Shown here one piece after another: positions 11,849 through 23,117 of a DNA stretch of 64,000 nucleotides. The position numbers and the translations under genes were made by a program. The notes beneath the pieces were generated by a model. It had not been told where the DNA came from. It saw only the letters and a program-made list of their open reading frames with translations, and ran no database searches. The stretch's first letter is position 1; every line of letters begins with the position of its first letter. The stretch is from Dissophora ornata (Eukaryota > Mortierellomycota > Mortierellomycetes > Mortierellales > Mortierellaceae), in contig MU616620.1 in the NCBI GenBank assembly GCA_025201705.1, positions 1 through 64,000 of the forward strand. The letters are read 5' to 3'.

Positions 11849-14800
11849 TCACATTTCCAATTCAAAGACCGTAATTTTGCCAGCCCCCTGTAGGATCGAA
11901 GCACCCTCATGTGATGGGCCATGGACACTCACCACCCTCCTCTTATCTCGCTCGTTACTCGCAATGCGACAAGGGCCAACCAGCTCCAGACCCTGATCCG
12001 TTGATGTCTTCTGCTGGGACGTTTCCAACATAGATGCGGAAACAGTTGAACGGGGTTCGGGTGAAACTTGATTGTCGTTGACTTGACTTTCTGCTGTAGT
12101 TTCCAGTGGAGATGAGTCTGTGAAGGAGGTGATGCGGCTGAATCGACTGACCGGGAGCGTATATGTCGTAAACAGAGCTGATGGCGTATGCCCTTTCCCA
12201 CTGTCCTTGTTTCCACTGCGTCTTGATACAAGGAGTGAAGAAAGCCTATCGAGCAAGCAAGAAGGGGTGGTATGATCGAGAAAAGGCGAAGTGTCGGGCG
12301 AGACTATCTCCGAGGACGGCACAGGTTGGTAGGGTCGACCGGGGCTGTGGATTGCCACCGACAACAGGAATTGCTCTTGATGGACATCAGCGAGTCCACC
12401 TGGCGCAGAGCCGCAGGTATTGAGAATCACACCAAGGGCGTCATCATCCAGGAACACCACATCTCGGATCTCATAAAGCGGCTTCTTAATACCTCCGTGC
12501 GATTCGCAGTCATCCGTCAATCCCCTTGCAATAGTATTTCCTTCATCGTTTGCTTCTCCGTGTTCCTGTAGTGAAAAGAACGCAACCTCAAATTCCAGAT
12601 CTCCAGGCCCAGGTTCTGACCATAGCTCGTGTTCATGCTGACCCTCGCGTAATTCATTTGTCGATACCTTCCCGTCACCAACAAGTTCAGTGTCGTCGAA
12701 CGCCAGGGTCGGCTCGGAGCGAGGCGAATAGAGTGTTAGGTTCTCAACTGTAGGAGTGGGAGATTTAACGCGCGCCTTTGAAAAGGGCATTGTCAGAGCT
12801 ATTGGCTCAGCATCGGACGCTCTCCGTTTCTGGCCGATTCTTGTAGTTTTCGTCGCCGTTATTTCTGTCGCGAAGGGTTCGTCACCAAGAGTTCTAGAGT
12901 GCAAATGAGTCGATGGTATCCTCTTGCGGATATTGTTATCGCTTGAGGGATTATCCTCTACAGAAGGGTGACGACGAATTCTTCGCCGGCAGCGAAGGAT
13001 ACACACTAATAAACGAATATTAGAAAAAAGTGTAACTCTCAACCCTGAAACTGCGTTGTATACAAAGCTTACGGGCTTACAGGATGGCTCAGCGAGAGTG
13101 CTGCATGGGTCGAGGTATATGGACAGATAGTGCCACGGCGTCAGATCCTGGTGATATAAAATTAAGGCGCAGTCTTTAGAGCATGAAAAACGCCGACTTT
13201 CATCATCAAGTGGTGAAAAGGAAGCTGCTGAACTTACTTGATAGCAATAGCGTGTCGCTAATTTCAGCCGCTTGGAGAGCCTCTCAATCACATCCTTTGA
13301 AATCTGGCGAGAACCGTCATTCTCATTCGCACTGTCAAGATCTCGTTCTTGCACCTCAGGCGCGATTAAATCCAATGCATGCACAACCTTCATACTCTTT
13401 GCAACGGCTTCCGAGGGTCCTTTGAAAATCGATTGACAATGCCTCGTCATCAATTCTAGGTGCTTTTCCAGCGTCAGCATCTTTGTTGTCTTAGCTGTTG
13501 TTTGGTGTGGCCGTGCCATCGCAGCATCTCCACTAGGGGTAGACTCACTAATGGCGGGCTGCGGGCTCGGAGATACAGCCTTTGAGAATATGGAGGACGA
13601 TCCCAATTTTTTGGATGGCAGGAGCCCAAATCCACGGCCCGCTAGGGCAGCGGCGATGGCAGACCCTGCAAACGGATTCGAATCGGTGCTGGAGGTTTCT
13701 TTGCGTGAGAGTTGTAGCCGCTGCGAAGCATCTGTAGCCGCATTAGCAGTTGCCTTTACTTCTGCCTCGCGAACAAGATTTTGAAGTTCATCCGAGAACG
13801 AGTACAGAATTGGATACGAAGGAGTTGATGTGTAGCTCAAGGCTATATCCTCTTCTCTGTCGGGCGCTGTGGAATGTGGTTTCGAGGTGGGGGGATCCTC
13901 GCTCTCGACACCACTGTTCTCTAGCTGTTTGAAAAAGCTTTGTAGACCCTTATTTGCTAGGCCAGATTTGAGGTATTCGGACACGCAGAGAATGTCGACC
14001 GGAGGAAATTTTTTGGGGCTGTCGTCGTCGCCTTGGTCATCCGGCGCACGAACAGTCGGCTGTAGCGCTTCCAACACTATGCACAAGCAAGAGCACCGTG
14101 TCATTGGAATAAACTGACCTCATTGTTTAATCTCTCAAGGATAGCAAAAGATTCAACATTTCTTTACCTTGCTCCAGCCAGTTCTCAAATTCATGGAATT
14201 GCTTCAACTCGACTTTGAGCACCGAAAATAGGCGCTCGATCATTCCAATAAAGTCGCCCACAATCTTGATACAGTTGTACACTGGTGCTTCTTCCAGTCG
14301 TAGTGATTTGTACCGTTCATGCCTGTACGTACAAAATGAGCCATGGTTAATATGTTACTGCATCTTCGTATCGAGGATGTCGCCAAGTGTTCAGCCACTA
14401 ACCATCGACTGCAGCCAAGAATATCAGAAAGGTGAATCAACAACCGTTCGCACGCTGGCAGTAAACATTCAAACGCAACCCTCTGAATGCTAGAATATGC
14501 AGCTTTGGTAGATCTGTCCCATCGCCGCAAGCCGTGGCGGCGGAGTTCTTGTTGTAGATACTGATCCATGCTAGTGCTCCGATGTCCAGTCATTAATAGT
14601 TGAATGAATTCATACGTAGGCGTTGTCGTTTCTAATAAAGATGCCAATAACCAGCCCCAGTCTGATAAGCATCACGCGGTTATTTCTCAAACGACATCAA
14701 GCTGACAAGTTCCAAGTCGTCGTTACCTCCATTGTCATTTAAGGCGCTCTGCACACTCTCGATACAGTTTGCGACCATCTGACTAATTTTTGTATACTCG

Positions 14801-16249
14801 GTTTGCATGACCTGAATGCCGTCAGCAAGATATTTCAGCAACTGGATGACTGGTCGCTTCTTCAGTCCTAATGTCCGGACCTCTCGCGAGTGCTTCTCCA
14901 ATAGCTCGGAAGACAGGGTGATTTGAAAAAGACACGCTTCTAGGTCTCCAATCGCCCGGCCATTGTGGCGTGATCCAAGTGCGATGATGACGAGTTCGGA
15001 GAGGTGGAGCTGGATATCCATTTTCATTATACTCAGCGTCTGACACACACAATACACACTCACGATCTGTTAGTCCACCATGATCCGATTACAGAAGTCA
15101 TTCATACGAAACATGGCCCCGCAGTTGTGTACCTTGAGATTCTTGACGCCATAGGAGTCCAGCAAATCCATCAACGATAACGGATTTGTCTCGAACCCAC
15201 CAAACATCCGTAATTTGAAGAGACCTTGATTATCACCAGACAAGAGTACGTTCATGATGTCGCTGCTCTCCTCATTTAAATCATCAATTCCTTCCTCCGG
15301 CCTCGATCCATTGTTGGCTCCCCCTAGTCCTGATCCACCGCCTTGCGTAGAATTCTTGTTGAACATGGATCGCGCCATCATCATTTGCTGTTGAGTACTA
15401 GAAAGCGGGATGGGTGAAAGGAGAGGGAGTGCCTCGAGGATCGATTTTGGGCGTTGCTGTGTTGGAGCACCATGGCGGACAAAAGTTTTAGTTCACGGAT
15501 CACGATCTCTACGAAAAGCCGTGCGTCATCTGCAACTCGTATCACATACATGCGTGCCAAAAATTGTTGCTTCTGTCGGTCGTCCGAGATAGATATCGGC
15601 CCACTTCAGGCAGCGCACGCTACTCATTGCTAAGCTGTGCTCCTGTGTTGGATGGAGTCGATCCGATTTACCCATGGTGTAGACCAGTGCTCCATCTCTG
15701 TAGTCGTAAACATTGACTTGCCCGTTACTCAATCCCACCGCTATCATCTTTCCTACGAGTTACAGAATCCTAAAGGTTAGTGCTGCAGTTCATGGTGGAG
15801 ATAGGCGAACTTATTGAGCAGTGAAACATAATGCCTGTTTTACCGTCTGGACGCCAGGTCATTGATACGGCATCTGCCTTGACGGTGCCGGACGTGTTTA
15901 TGCCTACGCGAGGTCGAGGTGGTTGTTGGAAGCCGCCAAAGCCGCCAAAGCCACCAATACTCTGGCCCAACTTAGTATTGCCTGTGGTGTCTCCTGGGAG
16001 TGTAGCATCCACTCTGATAGGTATAGACCAGTGCCGCTGCCATGAAAGTCTGTACAGTTCAAGGTCATTTTGGTGATTGACAAGTGCAAGGAGATCTGCC
16101 GTTGGACACCACGCTTCGAGCTTAATGCTTGGAGGGAATTGCTTTTCAGCATAAAGCTCGAATGTGGGGCTGAAGGATGTCGCAAGGGAATTAAACTCCA
16201 AGGAGACATGTGAAGATTCCGAATCGGCTGTCGCCATGGAGATGGGCAT
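11849..16249 (-). CDS. APC4: Anaphase-promoting complex subunit 4
   Basis: Minus-strand exons: 16249-15844, 15752-15550, 15456 to about 15073, about 15069-14727, 14661-14403, 14322-14168, 14076-13238, 13147-13081 and 13005-11849. APC4 is a scaffold of the APC/C ubiquitin ligase that drives exit from mitosis. The N-terminus is the APC4 WD40 module (WCPTADLLALV, MTWRPDGKMIAVG, GQVNVYDYRDG). The middle is the APC4 long helical domain (LLETTTPTYEFIQLL, ELRRHGLRRWDRS, CERLLIHLSDILG), and the C-terminus returns to propeller-like sequence ending in ITVFELEM. A Ser/Pro-rich insertion lies in the 13238-14076 exon. Two later introns (90 and 75 nt) preserve the frame or have clean consensus. An in-frame TAA at 15070-15072 must be removed by splicing or is a lesion: GTGAGT follows closely, but no acceptor gives an intron of normal length. 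Confidence 0.85.
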
Positions 16250-16519
16250 TCGTGGAAAGCGACAAATAATGGAAAAACGCGCTCGGCCGTTGCCATCGCG
16301 TTTGGTTGTCTGTGCCCGCCACTAATTTTGGGGGTACAATACGCCTCTTTTGGAGCCTGGAAAGCCTTCGCGTTCTTCTTCCCGCCAACCCATTCAGTCT
16401 CTCGTAAAAACCATCAAACCATCATCAATTCCATCGACAAACGACCCTCATCGGCTCGGACCCTTTTCGTAGTGAAGCTCCAGGGAGCACTCCTGGCAAC
16501 CAAATACCATTCTCTCACA
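16250..16519. promoter_or_regulatory. Shared divergent promoter, APC4 and polymerase X
   Basis: The start codons of two divergent genes lie 270 bp apart, so their promoters must overlap. No TATA box is evident. The plus-strand side carries C/T-rich stretches typical of fungal leaders. The upstream open frame from 16328 is in phase with the polymerase, so a longer N-terminus cannot be excluded. Confidence 0.55.
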
Positions 16520-19500
16520 ATGTCCTCTCCCGAGAGTTTTCACACTTCGAACTCAAACATTCAAAGGCAGTGTGCCACCATTTCTCCCCCCGCATCGCCC
16601 TCGACTTCCCCTTCTAGTTCTCCTCCACCCTCGATTCTTCCTCCTTCCCCAACAGCTGACGAGTCGCTACCTTATGCCTTATCCAGAGCTTCGAAGAAGC
16701 ACCGACCTCCTGTCTCTATCTTCGATCTGCCCTGTCCTCCAACGGCTGCTCCGCCAAGGGACACAGAGGGCTTCTTCAAGCACCTAGAATCAGTCGAAAG
16801 AACAGTGCAAGAGGAGGACACCAGTGACATACCCAAAGACCTCGAGGCCGGCCCGCAGATCGTAGTAGAGTCTCTCAACAAAAAGCGTGTGAAGTCTCGC
16901 GGTAACGTCGCCATTTTAGAGACAGTTCCGACAGGGGACACTTCTCTTCAGTCAACATCCTCAGTTTCGGCGAACTCGTTGTCTGTTTCGAGCGACAGCA
17001 CTGAAACTGTGGCACATTGCTTGAAGCGCGTGCGGTTCTCTTTGGAGTCAAACCAAACTGTCTTAATTGAATCAAGAAAGCATCAAAAGAAAAAACATCC
17101 CGAGGATACGACGGAGTCCGAGGCGGAATCATCTTCGCGATCGTCGCGGTCTTGGCGGTCTTGGCGGTCTTCCGAGTCCTCACGGCGATCGCGGCTATCA
17201 TCGCCCTTGCTTTCACCCCCATTATCTGGCGATGCAGGTACCGATGCAGACGTCGAGACGGAAGGCGTGCCCGCGAATCCATCCAGATCAGTTTCTTCGT
17301 CCCCATCTTTAAGTCGACCTAGACAACGCGAGCGGATATTGACACCCAGCATGTTGAGGGACGACTACGACGAGAACCAACTCAGAGAGTGGGAGTCTAA
17401 TCGCAGGCCAACTGATCTGGCTGCTTTGATCACACGTTTTTCTCCAGCGTATGACAATGTCAACAATGAAGAAGTGGAATCAGGCCCAGGATCACGGGTG
17501 CATACACTCTTGTCACCGATAACATCTGAAGATCCGGATACTGTTGCAGCCGAAACTCTTCTTGCGCGGGCGTTAGGAAAGCGCCGGCCACCTCCCAAAG
17601 ACGCAAGTGAATCAGAGGTAAAGCACCGTCACCGGCGAAGGAGGCTTTCAGAGGATCGGAACAGCGAGGGAGAAGAGTCGCAAAAGTCCCCGAACTACGA
17701 CAACAATGATAATGGCACAAGCAGAGACAGTGTCGCCAGTGCCGGCACGTTGATTCAAACTATAACGGATATGCTTCGCGCATCACCTGAGAGGTCGCCT
17801 GAGGAGGATGATACTTTACAAGTCAAGGAACGTTTTGGTCATAGGAGGAAGTCCTCTATCGACGTCACCGGAGATGAAGCGATACTGGAGTCGCTGGTCG
17901 ACAACCACAGTGGTAGCCCTCACAGAAACAGTGCTGATAAAGGAAGCAGTAGCAGCGTTTCCAACGTCATGACTACCGCCGTCAGCAGATCTAAGAAGGG
18001 AAAGGAGCCAATCAAGTCCATTGCATCCATGATTGGATCTAGGCGAAAGAACCCTGTCGATCGTATATCTTCTGCAGCTAAGCCTACACAGCCCATTCCT
18101 CGAGTACCATCGCTGCAGCGCACAGTCTCGGTGATTGCTTTGGATGATGATGAAGTGGACGTGAGTCCAGCAGGCCCTTCAAATCAGCCCACTCAGCCAA
18201 CCAAAGCTAGCAATAAGACAGGGTTGGTGCCTGCTACCAGCAAGCCAAGAACAGTAGCAGTGGCCTTGGTAACTGGAGAAATGCCAGCAGCGAAACCACT
18301 TTCCTCTTTGAAGGTGTATACCATCCCGGAGAATATGGACACCGTTGTCTTTAACACCATGAGAGAGCGAACCATTGAACTGGGCGGCTCATGGCACGGG
18401 CCGAAAACAAAAGTACTGAGAACGGACCCACGAGCCAAGCAAGATGTCCCAGTCTTAGATCAAGAGAACACCACCCACATTGTCACAGCTTTCACAGGCA
18501 TCGATGCGGTGAGGCGGTTCTTGAACATAGACCAAATTAATCCAAAAATTGCAATTGTGAACCGGGAGTGGTTGTCCGACACAATCATGTATAAGAGGCC
18601 AATGGAACCGCAGACATACACCCTTGCTGCAATACCAAATATAGCCATTACGAACACTTCCTCGCCCCAGGAACTTCAGGACACACCGCCATCAACCCAG
18701 TCTCATAGTACTAACGTCGACAATGGACATCAATTCGCCTTTAAGGAAATCATGCAGGGCATTCAGGAAGGATCACTTGATGTAAGTGCTTGTTGTTCAT
18801 ACTGTACTGGTATTTGATATCTTAAGCACCGCCAATGTTCACTGACATTTGAACCATTGACCAAATTATAGGATGGCAATGTGTCCGACACAAACGAGCA
18901 TGACACCGGAGAGGTCCATGACGGACAAGGAGCAGAGGATGAGGCTGTCGACGCGCCTCGTGATGAAGGAGAGAAAACTCCTCGTGGCTTACCAGCAGAT
19001 GAAGTGGAGAGGCTGAGACAAGAGAAGCGGTGCTTTTTATGCAAGGATGTCGGGCACTGGATGAAAGAGTGCCCCCAACGAACGCACGGCTCCACGAACG
19101 ATGAAATATTGCTTCAGATAATTGCCTCTGGCAAATCCGAGGTAAAGAACATTCCACAAAACCTCACTCAGAATACAATGTATTAATACCATACTGATGT
19201 ACGGTTGCTCTTTTACGTCTTCACTACAGGGCAGCAACAGACGTAAAATTCTTTATCAGTGCCAATCGCCACATGTGGCGGGCAAGAAAGAGGAGCCACG
19301 CTACAACAAGGCTATCCTGGAGCAGGTAAATTTGCGACTGATCTTTACCCCCAAGGTATTGTTTTCTTGTGTCGCAAGCGTACTGTAATGACACTCGTAT
19401 TTTTCATTAGCTCAAAATCCTGATGGACCACTATGATAAGATCAAAACCAAAGGATCCAATGAGCACTTCAAGGTGATCAACTACCGCAAAGCTATCACC

Positions 19501-20503
19501 GCCATCAGGGCCTTGGATTATGAGATAACATCGGAGGAGATGGCGCTGAAGGTACCACGTGTTGGTAAGAAGATTGCGCAGAAGATTGGTGAATGTGTTG
19601 CCCTTGGCAGGATCAAGAAGTTGGACCATTTGGATTGGGATAAAGATCGCTCAGCAGTTGAGACCTTGTTTCGAAGTGTATATGGCGTGGGATCTGAAAT
19701 GGCCACCGAGTGGTATAACAAAGGGTACAGAACTCTTGACGACCTGCGAAAGTTGCCAGATTTGACGAAGAACCAGATCGCTGGGCTCAAATACTACAAA
19801 GTAAGGAACCGTATGTCCGAAAGGATCTCGATACGTTCAATATCGAAGATGTTAATTGCGTTTGTCACTGTGCGTTTCCGTGCATTTATAGGACCTGCTC
19901 GTAAGGATCCCGCGTAAGGAGGTTGAGGAGATCGGCAAAGTCGTTGAAAATGTTGCCAAGGGCTTGCACCCGGATATTATGTCGCTGGTGACCGGCTCTT
20001 ACAGAAGAGGCAAACTAGACTGTGGTGATGTTGACATTGTTGTCGCCCGCTCAAATATCGACAATGGCGACGAACTCTTCGTAATCATGGAGCATATTCT
20101 CAGTGAGCTAGTCAAATCTGGATTTCTTGTCGAGCACCTCTCGCTGCCAGTCTGGTCCGATGACATGGCAAACAAGCCAAAACATTTCAAGTACATGGGT
20201 ATCTGCAAGCTTCCGGGCGAGGACGCTGTCCATCACCACATCGATATCTTGGTTGTGCCATGGGTCCACCACGGTGCTGTCCTCCTGTACTTCACTGGCA
20301 ATGATATTTGTAACCGCAGCATGAGACTGCTGGCGTCTAATCGAGGAATGCGTCTGAGTGATAAAGGTCTATTTGAAGGCGTGATCCGAGGAAAGAGTCG
20401 CCAGCGCGTCAATGAGGGGCGTTGGGTGGCGGGCCGGACGGAGCGAGAGATTTTCGACTATCTCAAGATTCAGTACCTGGAGCCGTATGAACGCGAGTGC
20501 TGA
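16520..20503 (+). CDS. Family X DNA polymerase (lambda/Pol4-like) with BRCT and zinc knuckle
   Basis: Exons 16520-18781, 18872-19141, 19230-19325, 19411-19800 and 19892-20503 are all phase 0 and give 1,209 residues. Family X polymerases fill short gaps in base excision repair and end joining. Residues 1-595 are a Ser-rich disordered region. A BRCT domain follows (about 598-705, LKVYTIPENM to YTLA). A CCHC zinc knuckle lies at about 808-822 (CFLCKDVGHWMKEC). Then come the 8-kDa lyase region with a helix-hairpin-helix (VPRVGKKIAQKIGE), the fingers (YGVGSEMATEWY) and the palm. The palm shows GSYRRGK, the metal-binding pair in GDVDIVV, the third Asp in HHIDILVVP, and YFTGND...NRSMRLLA near the nucleotide site. 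All three catalytic Asp residues are present. The length is about twice that of human Pol lambda, because of the N-terminus. Confidence 0.93.
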
Positions 20504-20723
20504 AGGCACCTCTGTGTCGAACATGTGTTGCTTTTTTTTTACATTCCGGCATACTCCCTGCTATTTTTCTAATTCTTTGTATTATCGTAATGTTGTTGTC
20601 GCTATTTGCTGTAGTTGTAGTTGTTGCTGCTCTTAATAATAATATGCCTGTCTGGTTTGACGCTTGAAGGAAACGCGTGCAGAATATCAAGACCCTTAAT
20701 ATTATTTTTGACAGTCGCATATG

Positions 20724-20772
<49 letters not shown>

Positions 20773-20845
20773 TTTAATGCATCCATGAAAAAGAAAGTGT
20801 GCGTATTCAACTTTACAAGCACGCCTTTTCTTACCGATACCAGCC
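20504..20845. other. Intergenic with 43-nt poly(T) tract
   Basis: Short spacer between tandem genes. An uninterrupted T run at 20729-20771 lies about 75 bp upstream of the RRP8 start codon, so it sits in the promoter or leader. Poly(dA:dT) tracts of this kind exclude nucleosomes in fungi; that role is inferred here. Confidence 0.5.
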
Positions 20846-23117
20846 ATGTTTGCCATCCCCGGGTTCAACGTCGGCAGCCTCGTTGTCGAGGCTCCAAAGG
20901 AGCAGCTCAAAAAGCGCAAACTCGACGCTACCACTGCGACGACTGCATCTTCAGTAGTTTCAACAGCGACAGTATCGACAACAACAAAGACGGCCGCTTC
21001 TACAACAACCACTAGTTCGGCCTCAAAAACAGAAACGTCATCCTCCTCTACGCTCCCGATTGCCCCATCGACGTCCAACGCACCCTTCTCAAAAAAATTC
21101 AAAAAGGATCCCGTTTACGAAAAGCGTCCTCCTTCAGAACCTAAACTCGGCTGGGGCTGGATCCCTGAACCCGTCCCTCTGAAGGAGCGTGCCTCCTGGA
21201 ACAGATCTACCAAGGAACTCAAAAAGGCCAAGGCAGAGGAAGAACGTGCAAGGAAGGCAAAGGTTGTGAGCTCGATCTCGAATCCTGCCACGGCCGTGGA
21301 TTTGCTCTTGCAAGGGTCGGTTGACTTGAAAGACATTGCGCGACTGGGAAGCAAGAATGCTGATAAGAAAAGCAAGGGTAAAGATCAGGAAGGCGATGTT
21401 ATTATGGGAGGCCAACAGGAGAAGCAAGGCGAGGAGGCACCGAAGAAGCGGAACAAGCGGCTGGAGAGAAAGATCAAAAGGGCTGCGTATATCACTGCAC
21501 TGGAGTCTAACAAGACCCCTGACCAGGATGTAACTGCAGCGGTAGTGGAGCCGAGGGCTGAGGTAGCAGAGGGACATGAAGTGTCTGAGGATGTCGATGC
21601 CCCGGCAGAAGGAGAAAGCAAGGAGGAAGGCTCCAAGGACGGAAAGAAAAAGAAAGAGAAGAAACAGCAGGCACCAGCACCTGTTCATCCAGAGATTGCC
21701 AAACTTACTAACAAGGAAAAGAGGCTGTTGAAGCAGTTCCAGAAGAAACAGCAGCAGGAGGGCGTTGATCTTGCCGCTCAGGCAGTGCCGGAACTCTTGA
21801 ACCCAGTCGTCAAAAAGGCAGAGCCGAAACCTGTGGTGGAGACTGTGAACAAGAAAGAGGGCAAGAAGGACAAAAAGGACAAAAAGGAGAACAAAAAGGA
21901 GAACAAAGAGGAGAATGAACCTTCCAAGAGGCAGCAACAGCTCGCAAAGGAGAGAGAAGAGTTGCTCGCGGTAAGGATAGCTACATGTCGCGAACTTCAT
22001 CCATGCGATCGTCAGTTTCACATGGAATCAATACCTAATTCGCTCTATATATTTTTCTGTTAGGCCCTTAACCGCACTAACAATGCACTGGCAGAGCTGC
22101 AAAACTCGCTTGGAGACGGAGGTGAGGATGAGGCGCCAATGAGCAAGGCTGATGTCAAGTCTGCAGTCCAGGGCAAGAAGAGCAAGAAGGACAAGGGAAA
22201 GGAAAAGGAGACGACAACCCCCGTAGCCAAGAAGGAGGATGCTGCGCCCGCCACATCAAAAGTAGCTCAACAAAAACAGCCCAAACTGACAAAGCTCCAG
22301 GAACAAATGAAGAAAACACTGGCCGGTGGCAAGTTCCGTTTTTTGAACGAACAACTCTATACGACCACAGGCGAGGAAGCTTTTGGTCTTTTCCAGTCCA
22401 AGCCCGAACTTTTTGACGAATACCACGAGGGATTCCGATCTCAGGTCGAATTGTGGCCTCAGAACCCTGTCGATATCTTCATTGCACAACTGCGTAAGAT
22501 GCCGACGGATACAGTCATCGCGGACCTGGGATGCGGCGATGCACAGATCGCGAAGGAGTTGACGAAGCACCAAGTGCTGTCGTTTGATTTAGTGGCAAAG
22601 AACGAAAGAGTTACGGCCTGTGATATTGCACATCTGCCGTTGGAGGACGGATCCGTGGACGTAGCGATCTTTTGCTTGAGTCTGATGGGCACGGATTTCT
22701 TGAAGTTCTTGAAGGAGGCGTACCGAGTGTTAAAGCTAAAGTAAGTATCCTTTTTTTGTGCTATCCTGTTACACACTATCAATTTGTTTAACCCTAACAT
22801 ATCCCTATTCCTTTGCTCACTCATCATTCAACAGTGGCCAGCTCAAGATTTCAGAGGTCATCAGTCGATTCACCGACGTGGACGCTTTTGTGTCTGCATT
22901 AAAAGCCCTCGGTTTCGAGCTCAGGAACTCAGATTCATCAAACAAGATGTTTATCATGTTCGATTTCGTCAAGCCCGACCCTAACCAAATGGGCAGCAGC
23001 AAGAAGGGCAAGAAAGGAAGCAAGAAGCAGAAGACGCAGGAAGAAACACCGGAGGTGGATATCGAATCATTGGATGGCCCTTCGCTGTTGAAGCCCTGTA
23101 TCTACAAGAAGAGGTAG
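20846..23117 (+). CDS. RRP8: 25S rRNA adenine-N1 methyltransferase, Rrp8 family
   Basis: Exons 20846-21970, 22064-22740 and 22835-23117 give 694 residues. Rrp8 methylates N1 of an adenine in helix 25.1 of large-subunit rRNA in the nucleolus, using SAM. The C-terminal third is diagnostic: FRFLNEQLYTTTGEEAF, then EYHEGFRSQVELWP, the SAM-binding motif VIADLGCGDAQIA, the DIAHLPLEDGSVDV segment, and FCLSLMGTDF. The last exon supplies LKISEVISRFTD and ends in a Lys-rich tail. The first 480 residues are a highly charged Lys/Glu region with many KKDKK runs, expected for nucleolar targeting but longer than in yeast. The start was chosen as the first ATG after the poly(T) leader; it gives MFAIPGFNVGSL, which fits the usual short hydrophobic start. 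Confidence 0.92.

Noticed and set aside
21134..22021. 295-codon Leu-rich ORF on the minus strand of RRP8
   Set aside because: Complement of AAG/GAG-rich coding sequence; it looks like a membrane protein only because Lys/Glu codons read as Leu/Phe in reverse.
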